Below are positions 23,335 through 31,146 of a DNA stretch of 32,050 nt, one piece after another. Location of the stretch: contig CAZJEN010000031.1 in NCBI GenBank assembly GCA_964545045.1, positions 1-32,050 on the forward strand, given 5' to 3'. The translations under genes were made by a program, and so were the position numbers. This DNA is from SIG307 sp964545045. GTDB taxonomy: Bacteria > Bacillota > Clostridia > Lachnospirales > Lachnospiraceae. The stretch's first letter is position 1; each line of letters begins with the position of its first letter. The notes below the pieces were generated by a model. It was not told the DNA's origin and did not search any database. It worked only from the letters and a program-made list of their open reading frames with translations.

Positions 23335-23615
23335 GCGTGCAGGCAAAGTGAGTATTGAGTCGACCTTGTAAGTTTACTTACAAAGGTCGTCGAAATACGA
23401 GCGCGCCCACGACCGAGCGGCTTTGCCGCGAGGTGAGGTGAGGCACAAGGTGCCGCCTGCACGGAGAAAAGCTTGCTCTCAAGCAGTTGCGCAGTCATGC
23501 GAACGTGCTCGCGACCGAGCGACGGCGTCGCGAGGTGCGTGGCTAAGCGCGAAGCGCAAGCCTGCACGCAAAGGTCGTCGAAATGCGAGCGCACCCACGA
23601 CCGAACGGCATGATG
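23334..23615. repeat. Structured intergenic repeat element, two full modules and one partial (copy 2 of the family)
   Basis: An 11-base inverted repeat TGCGTGCAGGC (23334-23344) / GCCTGCACGCA (23560-23570) bounds the main part. Inside are a hairpin CGACCTTGTAAGT/ACTTACAAAGGTCG, and two modules (about 23409-23464 and 23510-23569). Each module is made of ACC-GA-stem-loop-GA-GGT, a small hairpin (GGCAC/GTGCC or GCGC/GCGC), and the end GCCTGCACG. A 40-base segment at 23382-23421 recurs at 23570-23609 with three differences, opening a partial third module. The rest of the gap to 23796 shows nothing recognisable. Confidence 0.75.
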
Positions 23616-23796
23616 CGCTACAGTTGATAAACTACGCCATGGCAGATAAACCAAGCTACGGATGGTTGACGAGAAGAATGCAATTTGTTAAACTTACTTT
23701 ACCTAGGATAGATTTATTTCACGTGAAAAGCGGATGATGTATCCGACGAAAAGCGACAATGGATGGGAAACTAAATAATACAAAAGAGGTGCTTTC

Positions 23797-24735
23797 ATGT
23801 CGAATGTTACTTTTTTATGGATATTCAGCCGCGGAATTGAGCTGGGTGTAATTATTCTGTGCCTTTTACCGATTCGGGCGTTGTTCCGGAGAAAGGTTCC
23901 AAGACTGTTTTCGTATGTGCTTTGGATTGCGTTACCGGCGAATATTGTGACAAAAATGGTGCTAAAGAAATATCGTGTAGATGCGGATTTTGTTCATAGA
24001 GAACCTAAAGTAATTGTTGACGAGAATACGGTTCGGGTCATGAAATGGTGTTGGATAGGCGGAACGATTGTCGTAATACTTTGGCTGGCAATTTCTTATA
24101 TCAGGTTCTTAAGGAGATTGGTTGGATGTATCTGTTTACAAAAAGGAGTTTATCTTGCCGATCGAATCCACGCTCCCTTTACCCTGGGCTTGCTTTGCCC
24201 GAAGATTTATTTACCGGTTTCCTTGAAGGAAGAGTATTACGAGTATGTGATATTGCATGAAAAAGTACATATTTCCAGAAAAGATGTGTGGATGAAGTAT
24301 CTGGCGGTGGGCTTTCTAGGCCTATTCTGGTTCCAACCATTTCTTTGGTTTGCCTGCCGTTTGTTTATCAATGATATGGAAGAAGCATGTGATGAAACGG
24401 TAATACGAAAGGAGAGTCCGGAGTTTCGAGAAAGATACGCAAGAGTGTTGGTAGAGGTTTCTTTTCAAGCAGGCAAAATACGTGGCGCAGCTATCGGTTA
24501 TGGAAACGGAGCAATTAAATCCCGTATTACGAATATTATGAATTATAAAAAGGTGAGATTGCGTGGTCATTTGATGGCAGTTATGGTTTGTGCTTTGTTT
24601 GTAGTTGCTTCTGTTCTGATTTCGTGGCAAATACCGAGGCTGGTACAGAGAGCGAAAAATGTAGAATATAAAAGTGAAAATGTCTCGGTTCAGCATATCG
24701 GGATAGGGAAAGAACTTGTTACAGAAGAAAAGTGA
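23797..24735 (+). CDS. M56-family membrane peptidase (BlaR1-like, without sensor domain)
   Basis: 312 residues. Membrane segments lie at about 8-28, 38-55, 85-103, 168-190 and 258-276. The zinc motif is H154-E-K-V-H158 (YVILHEKVHISRKD), and FINDMEEACDE (about 190-200) supplies the further acidic ligand of the M56 family. Unlike BlaR1 or MecR1 it ends about 35 residues after the last membrane segment, with no penicillin-binding sensor, so the signal is probably not a beta-lactam. It likely cleaves the BlaI-like repressor at 22916. GAGGTG precedes the ATG. The next gene starts 26 bases later and is a plausible partner. Confidence 0.88.
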   Translation: MSNVTFLWIFSRGIELGVIILCLLPIRALFRRKVPRLFSYVLWIALPANIVTKMVLKKYRVDADFVHREPKVIVDENTVRVMKWCWIGGTIVVILWLAISYIRFLRRLVGCICLQKGVYLADRIHAPFTLGLLCPKIYLPVSLKEEYYEYVILHEKVHISRKDVWMKYLAVGFLGLFWFQPFLWFACRLFINDMEEACDETVIRKESPEFRERYARVLVEVSFQAGKIRGAAIGYGNGAIKSRITNIMNYKKVRLRGHLMAVMVCALFVVASVLISWQIPRLVQRAKNVEYKSENVSVQHIGIGKELVTEEK

Positions 24736-24761
24736 TATATGTTATGAGAAGGAGGTTGCTT

Positions 24762-25283
24762 ATGAAAAAATGGAAATGTTTATTGGCAATATTAGTTGCA
24801 ATAGGAACAGTATTTGTAAATTGTTCGGTGGCGGAAGCTGCAGATAATGAGATAACTGTTGTACAGGTAGGAAGAAGTGTAGAAGTACTAACGGATGAAG
24901 AAATGACAGATATTTCGTTGGAGTTTATAGGTGGGAATGTAAATCAACCGATGACATCTAATTCGTCTTATACCGCATATCGATATACAGATGCATTTGA
25001 ATTTTATTTGGATGGAGAATGGATTGCGCGTGCAGATGTAGAAGCTATCGTATGGCATTATACGGACGGAAAGGTGCATTTATATTCAAGAACCATCGGG
25101 GTGTCTAGATTGGCGAATTATGATGCTGCCAGAATATACGGCAGTATTGTAAATACTGATGGCAGTTATAGCTATACAACGGGAGATCGAGTGCATCTCT
25201 ATCTTGATCAGGGAACCTGGAGCTATGCCATCGACTTCTACGTATCCAATACCGAGGCTTATTTTACCTGCTATGAAGTATAA
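24762..25283 (+). CDS. Secreted protein of unknown function
   Basis: 173 residues with a clear signal peptide (MKKWKCLLAILVAIGTVF..., predicted cut after VAEA). The mature part is about 140 residues, beta-rich, aromatic and Asp-rich, with no recognised family (TDAFEFYLDGEWIARADVEA, YSYTTGDRVHLYLDQGTWSY). AAGGAGG lies six bases before the ATG at 24762. Following the M56 peptidase closely, it may be an extracellular sensor or effector of the same unit; that is inference. Composition is more AT-rich than the neighbours. Confidence 0.75.
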   Translation: MKKWKCLLAILVAIGTVFVNCSVAEAADNEITVVQVGRSVEVLTDEEMTDISLEFIGGNVNQPMTSNSSYTAYRYTDAFEFYLDGEWIARADVEAIVWHYTDGKVHLYSRTIGVSRLANYDAARIYGSIVNTDGSYSYTTGDRVHLYLDQGTWSYAIDFYVSNTEAYFTCYEV

Positions 25284-25318
25284 CCTGTAAACAAAATCAA
25301 TATTTTATCAGACAACCC

Positions 25319-25338
25319 AAAAGGACAGGCCTTACGCC
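25319..25338. repeat. Left half of a terminator hairpin split by the IS, with target duplication
   Basis: AAAAGGACAGGC (25319-25330) is the complement of GCCTGTCCTTTT at 26990-27001. GCCTTACGCC (25329-25338) is matched in the same direction by GACTTACGCC (26983-26992), 9 of 10 bases, the apparent target-site duplication. Rejoining the flanks restores a 12-pair terminator stem. Confidence 0.7.
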
Positions 25339-25378
25339 CAATGTCATTAAGTTAAGATTGACAAAATAAGGACTTCCA

Positions 25379-25425
25379 GAAAAGAGGTAAGAGAATGGTT
25401 CTCTATACCTCTTTTCTTTGTTTTT
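25379..25425. terminator. Terminator inside the left IS end
   Basis: AAAAGAGGTA and AGAGAA pair with TTCTCT and TACCTCTTTT with one bulge, followed by CTTTGTTTTT. Confidence 0.75.
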
Positions 25426-25486
25426 AGGTAGCACAAATAGACAGATTTACATCTGCCTCAAAAAAATAGTGTTCAGAAGATAAGAT

Positions 25487-26802
25487 TTATGCTATCCTAT
25501 AAAGGAAGCCTTGGAAAACTTTTTGTGTAAGTTTTCTTTCGCTATGTCGGTCTGGGCGGACCGGTAGCAGATGTCTTGCAATGGCGGCTTCTAAATTAGG
25601 TGGTGATGTGTTTCCACGGTAAAATAGTCTGCATACATGTACAGCAACTGAAAAGTTGGCTTTATATTGATGTTTCCTTTGCTTTTTTTCGATGACTACG
25701 TGCGAGGTAATCATTTCTGCAAAGTTATACATAATCAGATGTGCATATATTTCCTGAAGGACACACATCACCTTTTTTGAGTGAAACTTCAGCATTCCGA
25801 CGGTATATTTTAAGTCTCGAAACGAAGTCTCTATTCCCCAACGCATCGCATACAATTGTTGTAGTCTTTCAACAGGATATAGTTCTGTGTCCAGGTTGGT
25901 TAATACTGTTTCAAAACAGCCTTCTGATAATTCAAAACGAACAATTCTAAATTTTAGTTCGTAAAATTTCACAGGGTCTTTATGCCTGTTTTTTGAAGGA
26001 ATATAATCTAAGGGTGTTGTTGTAGGGATAAACCTATAATGATTTTTCCTTCAGAAGTTCAGTTGTTTCTTTTGTTTTTTATGTGTAAGAAGGAGTTGGA
26101 CAGACATATCAAAACTTTCTGTTTCCGGCAAGTCGAAACTACTTTTAATCCCCGCTTTCCCATCTTTAATACGTATCAAAAACTTCCATCCTTTTTCTTG
26201 CAGATGTGCCATGTTGTTATAAGATTCGTATCCTCTGTCGGCAATAACCAAGGCACAAGAAATGTCGGATCGGTCTACCATATCTACAAAAGCCCTGTGT
26301 TCATTTGATTCTTTCCTTTTCTGGATGATTACATCAGAATAAATGTGATGTTCCAAGTCATACAATGCATTCAGATGCAGGAGATTATACGGTTTCTGCC
26401 CGTTGGTACCAGGGAAATAAGAGCCGGCATCATCAGGATTCACAGGAATCTGGATATCGGAACCATCTACGGCGAAAAGCCTCATACCATCACTCGAACA
26501 AGGAATCAATTGATGAGAAAAACTCTTAAATATTTCTTTAAAAGCTTCGCTTTTTTTATTTTATGCCTTTGTTGTACAAATGCAGAGGAAGAAGCTGCAT
26601 CAGTAGAGTATTGATAGAAGTCCAAAAGTTCATTTGAAAGATTGCCTCCTCCCATGCCGATAATGCACTGCAACAAGCGTTTCAGAGGTAGTTTTCTGTT
26701 GCGTGTAAAATCTGTTTTTGGATTAGTACAATACTCTTTGGAATTTGTTGCAATCCGGTTGATTTCTGATAGCAGAAGTTTCTTTACAATTTTAGGTTTC
26801 AT
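25487..26802 (-). pseudogene. IS4-family DDE transposase, disrupted
   Basis: It starts at the ATG at 26802 (AAGGAGG six bases before). The first segment has the N-terminal region; the second has the first catalytic Asp in AVDGSDIQIP and the second in VIADRGYESYN; the third has the IS4 signature Y-x2-R-x3-E-x6-K in YAMRWGIETSFRDLK. Two breaks are visible. The first is a -1 shift at an A7 run (plus 26551-26557), after which KSEAFKEIFKSF continues naturally. The second is an in-frame TGA at 26051-26053, with the same frame open on both sides down to 25487. The rebuilt protein would be about 435 residues, normal for the family. Confidence 0.85.
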
Positions 26803-26915
26803 GCGCATCCTCCTTGAAATTAAGATTTACTTAACTACAAGGGCCGATTTCGCTACAAAAGACTGTTGCGAAATCGGCCGCACATTTTAGGCGTGTTGTC
26901 AATACTTTGTATAGA

Positions 26916-26957
26916 AAAAAAGACCCCTATACCATTTTTGTGGTATAGGAATCTTTT
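26916..26957. terminator. Terminator inside the right IS end
   Basis: CCTATACCA/TGGTATAGG, extended by AAAAAGA/TCTTTTT, around TTTTTG; A- and T-rich on both sides, so it works in either direction. Confidence 0.75.
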
Positions 26958-26985
26958 TCATCACCTTAACTTAATGACATTGGAC

Positions 26986-28362
26986 TTACGCCTGTCCTTT
27001 TATTTTCTTTAACCATTTGCCGCTTCGCAAACGGAAGTAACACCAGATACATTTGATGATTTGGTCGATTTTAAGGAATGTATAAATCCAAAAGGACGGT
27101 AAGCCCCATTTCAGTCCCGCAAGGTAACCTAACGGAATGGAAGCTACCCAGAGGAACAGGATGTCACCGGCCATGAGGAAGGTGGTATCGCCGCCGGCGC
27201 GGAGTACACCTTTCGTCAGGATGGAGTTCATGGATTGGAAGATGTTGATGATAATAATTGCATTCATCAAATCCCATGCAATTGCTTTGGCTTCCGCTGA
27301 TACGTCGTAATAGTTGATAATCGGACCCCGCAACAGGAAGATGACAAGGGCGGAGAAACATCCGATGATAAAACCGATAAAGAGGAAGGTATAACCTTGC
27401 CTTTGGGCTTTATCGACATCGCCTTCTCCCATGGTGTGTCCGGTAATAATGCCGCTGGCATTGCAGACACCGGTGGTAAGGACGGAGCTTAACTGTTGTA
27501 CCACTGTGGTGACGGAGTTGGCTGCCACGAAGGTTTCGCCGATACGTCCCATGATCATGGCTACTGTATTGTTACCGAGGGCTAAAAGTCCGTCACTGAT
27601 TAATACCGGGATACTGATGCGTATGTATTCGCCCAAAAGGTCTTTACATTTCATAAAAGTGTCCTTCAGGCGGTAGCGGATACGTTTATCAATAAAGAAG
27701 AAGTAGCCGCAGATAAAGCAAAGCTCAAATACACGGGCAATTAAGGTACCGAGAGCCGCACCGCCGATTTCCATACGCGGAGCACCTAAGTTACCGAAAA
27801 TAAATACCCAGTTAAAAAATACATTGACAAAAAATGCGGAGATAGAGCAGTACAGCGGAATCCGCACCTGACCTACGGTACGCAGTACAATGGTACATGT
27901 AAGGGAGAGACCGGTACAAATGTAAGTGGGTATCATCCACTTTAAATAAGTAATACCGTGGGTGATAATCGGTGTTTCATCGGAATATATACGCATAATC
28001 CATTCCGGCGAGATAATGGTAATGGCGGTAAAAATAGAAGCAAATACGACTACGAAACGTAGCATAATGGTAATCGTTTTCTTTAAAGAGTGCTTATCTT
28101 GCATGCCCCAGAACCGGGAGGTCAGCACGGAAGCACCCATACCGATACCCATACAGCATATCATAAACAGGTTGATGAACTGGCCGGCCAGAGAGGAAGC
28201 GGAAATCTGTGCATCTCCCATTTTACTCAGCATGATGGTGTCCATCAGGTTGATGCCGACGGTGATTAGGGATTGCAGTGAAATCGGAATTGCAATTTTT
28301 GCCATTTTCAGGTAAAGCTCTTTGTCACCCAGATATTCTTTTAAATTCCATTCTTTCTTCAT
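26986..28362 (-). CDS. MATE-family multidrug/metabolite efflux transporter
   Basis: 458 residues from the ATG at 28362, where AGAAGAAGG is the ribosome site; ten extra residues from an upstream ATG are unlikely. Twelve membrane segments form the two six-helix halves of the MATE fold. Features include AKIAIPISLQSLITVGINLMD near the start, NWVFIFG in the first half and GRIGETFVAANSV at the matching point of the second. It exports cationic compounds by sodium or proton exchange; the substrate is unknown. Its stop codon lies in what was its terminator hairpin, now split by the IS element, so its transcripts should read into the IS. Confidence 0.92.
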   Translation of the reverse strand: MKKEWNLKEYLGDKELYLKMAKIAIPISLQSLITVGINLMDTIMLSKMGDAQISASSLAGQFINLFMICCMGIGMGASVLTSRFWGMQDKHSLKKTITIMLRFVVVFASIFTAITIISPEWIMRIYSDETPIITHGITYLKWMIPTYICTGLSLTCTIVLRTVGQVRIPLYCSISAFFVNVFFNWVFIFGNLGAPRMEIGGAALGTLIARVFELCFICGYFFFIDKRIRYRLKDTFMKCKDLLGEYIRISIPVLISDGLLALGNNTVAMIMGRIGETFVAANSVTTVVQQLSSVLTTGVCNASGIITGHTMGEGDVDKAQRQGYTFLFIGFIIGCFSALVIFLLRGPIINYYDVSAEAKAIAWDLMNAIIIINIFQSMNSILTKGVLRAGGDTTFLMAGDILFLWVASIPLGYLAGLKWGLPSFWIYTFLKIDQIIKCIWCYFRLRSGKWLKKIKGQA

Positions 28363-28399
28363 AATTAAAACCTTCTTCTTGTAATTTTGCACAAGAAAT

Positions 28400-28428
28400 A
28401 TTGTATCATAAGGGGGCAGAACTGTCTA
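28400..28428 (-). promoter_or_regulatory. Promoter of the MATE gene
   Basis: On the minus strand TAGACA (plus 28423-28428), 17 bases, TACAAT (plus 28400-28405). Back to back with the purC promoter. Confidence 0.55.
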
Positions 28429-28463
28429 TCTTAAAAAAAATTATATTTCTGTAAAAAAATAAA

Positions 28464-28492
28464 TTGTCAAGCCGAAAAAATTGTGATATAGT
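28464..28492 (+). promoter_or_regulatory. Promoter of purC
   Basis: TTGTCA (28464-28469), 17 bases, TATAGT (28487-28492). The leader is about 45 bases with no riboswitch. Confidence 0.65.
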
Positions 28493-28542
28493 ATCTATGT
28501 TATTTGAAACAATCTTTATTCCCAACGCAGGAGGATATCAAA

Positions 28543-29226
28543 ATGAAAAAGGTATATGAAGGTAAGACAAAAGATGTTTATGCTCTCGACAACGGCAATG
28601 TAATGCTTAAGTTCAAGGACGACTGCACCGGTAAGGACGGCGTTTTTGATCCGGGCGAGAATACCGTAGGTTTAACCATCGAGGGTATCGGTAAGGCTAA
28701 TCTTCAGACTTCCATCCACTACTTTGAATTGTTAAAGAAGGCTGGCATCAAGACTCATTATGTAGGCGCTGATGTAGAAAACGCTACCATGGAAGTTCTT
28801 CCTGCTACTGTATTCGGTCATGGTCTTGAGGTTATTTGCCGTCTCGTTGCTACCGGTAGCTTCATCCGCAGATACGGTGAGTATATGGCAGACGGTACCG
28901 TTTTAGAAGGTGGTTACGTTGAGTGTACCTTCAAGAACGATGCTCTCGGTGATCCGCTTGTAACCGGTGAGGGTCTTGCAGCTCTCGGCGTTATGACTCC
29001 GGAGATGTTCGAAAGCATGAAGGAGCAGACCTTAAAGATTACCAAGATTGTTGCTGATGACTTAAAGTCCATCGGTCTTGATCTTTGGGATATTAAGTTT
29101 GAGTTCGGTTACAACAACAACGAAGTTATCTTAATCGATGAAATCGCTTCCGGTAACATGCGTGTTTACAAGGACGGCAAGATTGTAGAGCCGGTTGAGT
29201 TGACCAAGCTTATCTTAAACAGATAA
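28543..29226 (+). CDS. purC: Phosphoribosylaminoimidazole-succinocarboxamide synthase
   Basis: 227 residues, the usual bacterial length. It joins CAIR and aspartate with ATP to give SAICAR in purine synthesis. It has the family start KKVYEGKTKDVYALDNGNV, the motif EVICRLVATGSFIRRYG and the ligand-binding DLWDIKFEFGY...LIDEIASGNMRVYK. GCAGGAGG precedes the ATG at 28543. It is monocistronic and distant from the other pur genes of the window, and ends at a terminator. Confidence 0.95.
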   Translation: MKKVYEGKTKDVYALDNGNVMLKFKDDCTGKDGVFDPGENTVGLTIEGIGKANLQTSIHYFELLKKAGIKTHYVGADVENATMEVLPATVFGHGLEVICRLVATGSFIRRYGEYMADGTVLEGGYVECTFKNDALGDPLVTGEGLAALGVMTPEMFESMKEQTLKITKIVADDLKSIGLDLWDIKFEFGYNNNEVILIDEIASGNMRVYKDGKIVEPVELTKLILNR

Positions 29227-29247
29227 TAAGAGAATAAAGTTATTTGA

Positions 29248-29284
29248 AAGGAGCCTTCTGCGGACAAGCAGGAGGCTCTTTCTG
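29248..29284 (+). terminator. Terminator of purC
   Basis: GGAGCCTTCTGC pairs with GCAGGAGGCTCT around GGACAA, followed by TTT. Confidence 0.75.
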
Positions 29285-29287
29285 CGT

Positions 29288-29584
29288 TTATTTCACCTTG
29301 TCTTTCGCACCTTGCTTTGTTGCTGCGGGTTCGTATTCGATATCATATAAGTCATGATAGGACTCCAGTTCCGCAGTGTTCATCGGTGGGCGGTACATCA
29401 TACCGGTGAGTTCCGTGGCAGAGCTGACCGGCATGGTATCGATATCCGGGAAATCGTCCTCCATAGGAGTGGAAGCTTCGAATACTTCCACAGTACGTTT
29501 TACGTTATCCCGTTGCTTCTGACGTGCGCTTTTCAGCTTCTGCGGTGCACTGTGGGTTTGGGTGCTGTCTTCGATGTGAGACAT
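29288..29584 (-). CDS. Small hydrophilic protein of unknown function
   Basis: 98 residues from the ATG at 29584 (AAAGGTGG seven bases before). No membrane segment, no cysteine. A basic stretch at about 14-31 (KLKSARQKQRDNVKRTVE) is followed by an acidic, Pro/Met-rich half (STPMEDDFPDIDTMP, ESYHDLYDIEYEP). No family recognised. It looks partly disordered. It lies downstream of the double-cyclophilin gene in the same direction but beyond a terminator. Confidence 0.65.
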   Translation of the reverse strand: MSHIEDSTQTHSAPQKLKSARQKQRDNVKRTVEVFEASTPMEDDFPDIDTMPVSSATELTGMMYRPPMNTAELESYHDLYDIEYEPAATKQGAKDKVK

Positions 29585-29671
29585 GGGTTCACCACCTTTC
29601 GTTGGGTTTGGAGATAGTGTGCACAATGTAAACTTTTCTCATACCGGAAGAAAGATGCTAAGAAATTTGAA

Positions 29672-29742
29672 TAAAAAAAGAAAACCCCGATGCCTGAGGA
29701 GCTTGTCTGCGAAAACGTAGAACGGACGCTTTTTGCATCGGG
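29672..29742 (-). terminator. Terminator of the cyclophilin lipoprotein gene
   Basis: On the minus strand CCCGATGC pairs with GCATCGGG across a loop with minor pairing, followed by GTTTTCTTTTTTT. Confidence 0.7.
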
Positions 29743-29771
29743 ATTTTTAGCAATAATGTTTAGAAGTAAAA

Positions 29772-30992
29772 TTATTCTACAATGCGAATTTCTTTGATTC
29801 TCGGCTGGTCTGCTGCAGCTACGGTACCGTTTGCATCCTGTACCGGAGTTGCGTTACAGATGGCATCTACCACTTCGATACCGCTTGTAACCTGACCGAA
29901 AGCAGCATAGGCGCCGTCTAAGTGAGGGGCATCCTGGTGCATAATGAAAAACTGGGAGCTGGCACTGTTCGGATCGTTGGAGCGGGCCATGGAGATAACA
30001 CCGCGGGTGTGGGCTAAATTGTTTTCGATTCCGTTCTGGGCAAATTCTCCCTGAATCTTCTTGGAAGAGCCGCCAATACCGATACCTAACGGGTCACCGC
30101 CTTGAATCATAAAACCACTGATGATACGGTGGAAGGTAATTCCGTCATAAAAGTCATCCTTTACCAGGTTAATAAAGTTGGTAACGGTAACCGGAGCGAT
30201 ATCCGCATCTAAAGTAAGAGCAATAGTACCGTATTCTTCAATCTCGATTTCTACATTGTACTTGCCGGAAAGAAGCCCTTCGGAGTCTCTGGTCAGTAAA
30301 TCGGTACTTTGAGCCGGTGCTTGAGTAGGAGTAGTGTTGCCGGAGGAAGCGGTGGTTCCCGTTACCTTGCCGGTAATACGAATATCCTTAATGACCGGCT
30401 GGTTCTTTGCAAGAACTGTACCGTTGCCGTCCTCTACTTTCGTGGCTTCACAGATGGCATCCACGATTTCCATGCCTTCCGTAACCCAGCCGAATGCGGC
30501 ATAGCTGCCGTCTAAGTGAGGAGCTGCCTCGTGCATAATGAAAAACTGGGAGCTGGCACTGTTCGGGTCGTTGGTGCGGGCCATGGAGATGACGCCACGG
30601 GAATGGGCTAAGTTGTTCGTGATGCCGTTTGCGGCAAATTCGCCCTGAATGTTTTGCGCGGAACCACCCATGCCGGTACCCTCCGGGTCACCGCCCTGAA
30701 TCATAAAACCATCGATGATACGATGGAAGGTAAGTCCGTCGTAGAAATCCGCATTTGCCAGATTAACAAAATTGGTAACAGTAACCGGTGCGAGGTCTGC
30801 GTCTATGGTCAGGGCAACGGTGCCGTACTTTTCGATTTCGATTTCCACACCGTACTGACCGGAAAGAAGTCCTTCGGAATCCTGGGTCAACATCTCTACC
30901 GGTGTATCCGGGTTTTCCTCTTTCTTTCCGCAAGCGGCAAAAGCGAATAATACTGCGGACAAGAAAACAAGGGATAAAAGTTTCTTTTTCAT
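29772..30992 (-). CDS. Lipoprotein with two tandem cyclophilin-type peptidyl-prolyl isomerase domains
   Basis: 406 residues. The signal and lipobox (FAFAAC, Cys21) place it on the outer face of the membrane, where it would assist protein folding. Two near-identical cyclophilin domains follow, about residues 34-208 and 232-406, joined by a Thr/Ser/Pro/Gln linker. Both keep the catalytic region FHRII(D/S)GFMIQGGDP and SSQFFIMH; the tryptophan that helps bind cyclosporin in human cyclophilin A is His (PHLDG) in both. Each domain is introduced by L(T)xDSEGLLSG. Most bacterial cyclophilins have one domain, so this is a recent internal duplication. AGGAGG precedes the ATG. Confidence 0.92.
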   Translation of the reverse strand: MKKKLLSLVFLSAVLFAFAACGKKEENPDTPVEMLTQDSEGLLSGQYGVEIEIEKYGTVALTIDADLAPVTVTNFVNLANADFYDGLTFHRIIDGFMIQGGDPEGTGMGGSAQNIQGEFAANGITNNLAHSRGVISMARTNDPNSASSQFFIMHEAAPHLDGSYAAFGWVTEGMEIVDAICEATKVEDGNGTVLAKNQPVIKDIRITGKVTGTTASSGNTTPTQAPAQSTDLLTRDSEGLLSGKYNVEIEIEEYGTIALTLDADIAPVTVTNFINLVKDDFYDGITFHRIISGFMIQGGDPLGIGIGGSSKKIQGEFAQNGIENNLAHTRGVISMARSNDPNSASSQFFIMHQDAPHLDGAYAAFGQVTSGIEVVDAICNATPVQDANGTVAAADQPRIKEIRIVE

Positions 30993-31093
30993 AATATCCT
31001 CCTATAAAATGTGCCTGTTTGCACAAAGTAAATACAGTATAAAGGTCAAATGTGTTAAAAGTGTGTTGATAATGCGAATGGGAGAAAAATGGG

Positions 31094-31123
31094 TTGTTTG
31101 TATTGGAGATGGTGTAGTATAAT
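31094..31123 (+). promoter_or_regulatory. Promoter of the PT-repeat lipoprotein
   Basis: TTGTTT (31094-31099), 18 bases, perfect TATAAT (31118-31123). Confidence 0.6.
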
Positions 31124-31146
31124 GAGGACAGAAGGGGGAATTACAT

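Larger units (their letters stand above)
25339..26982. mobile_element. IS4-family insertion sequence (decayed)
   Basis: About 1.64 kb. The terminal inverted repeats read CAATGTCATTAAGTTAAG inward from the left, with an exact complement at the right end (26965-26982). They are flanked by about 10-base target duplications. It contains one disrupted DDE transposase on the minus strand, terminators just inside both ends, and a 12-pair hairpin GGCCGATTTCGC/GCGAAATCGGCC (26842-26879) in the transposase leader. The order terminator, gene, leader hairpin, terminator suggests insulation from outside transcription. Confidence 0.85.

Noticed and set aside
23253..23737. Open frames on both strands over the repeat element (133 residues minus, 104 residues plus)
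   Set aside because: They exist because the GC-rich hairpin repeat lacks stops; no ribosome site, basic low-complexity translation, and overlap with a terminator.
23797..24735. Beta-lactam resistance sensor BlaR1
   Set aside because: The penicillin-binding sensor domain is absent and no beta-lactamase gene is in the window.
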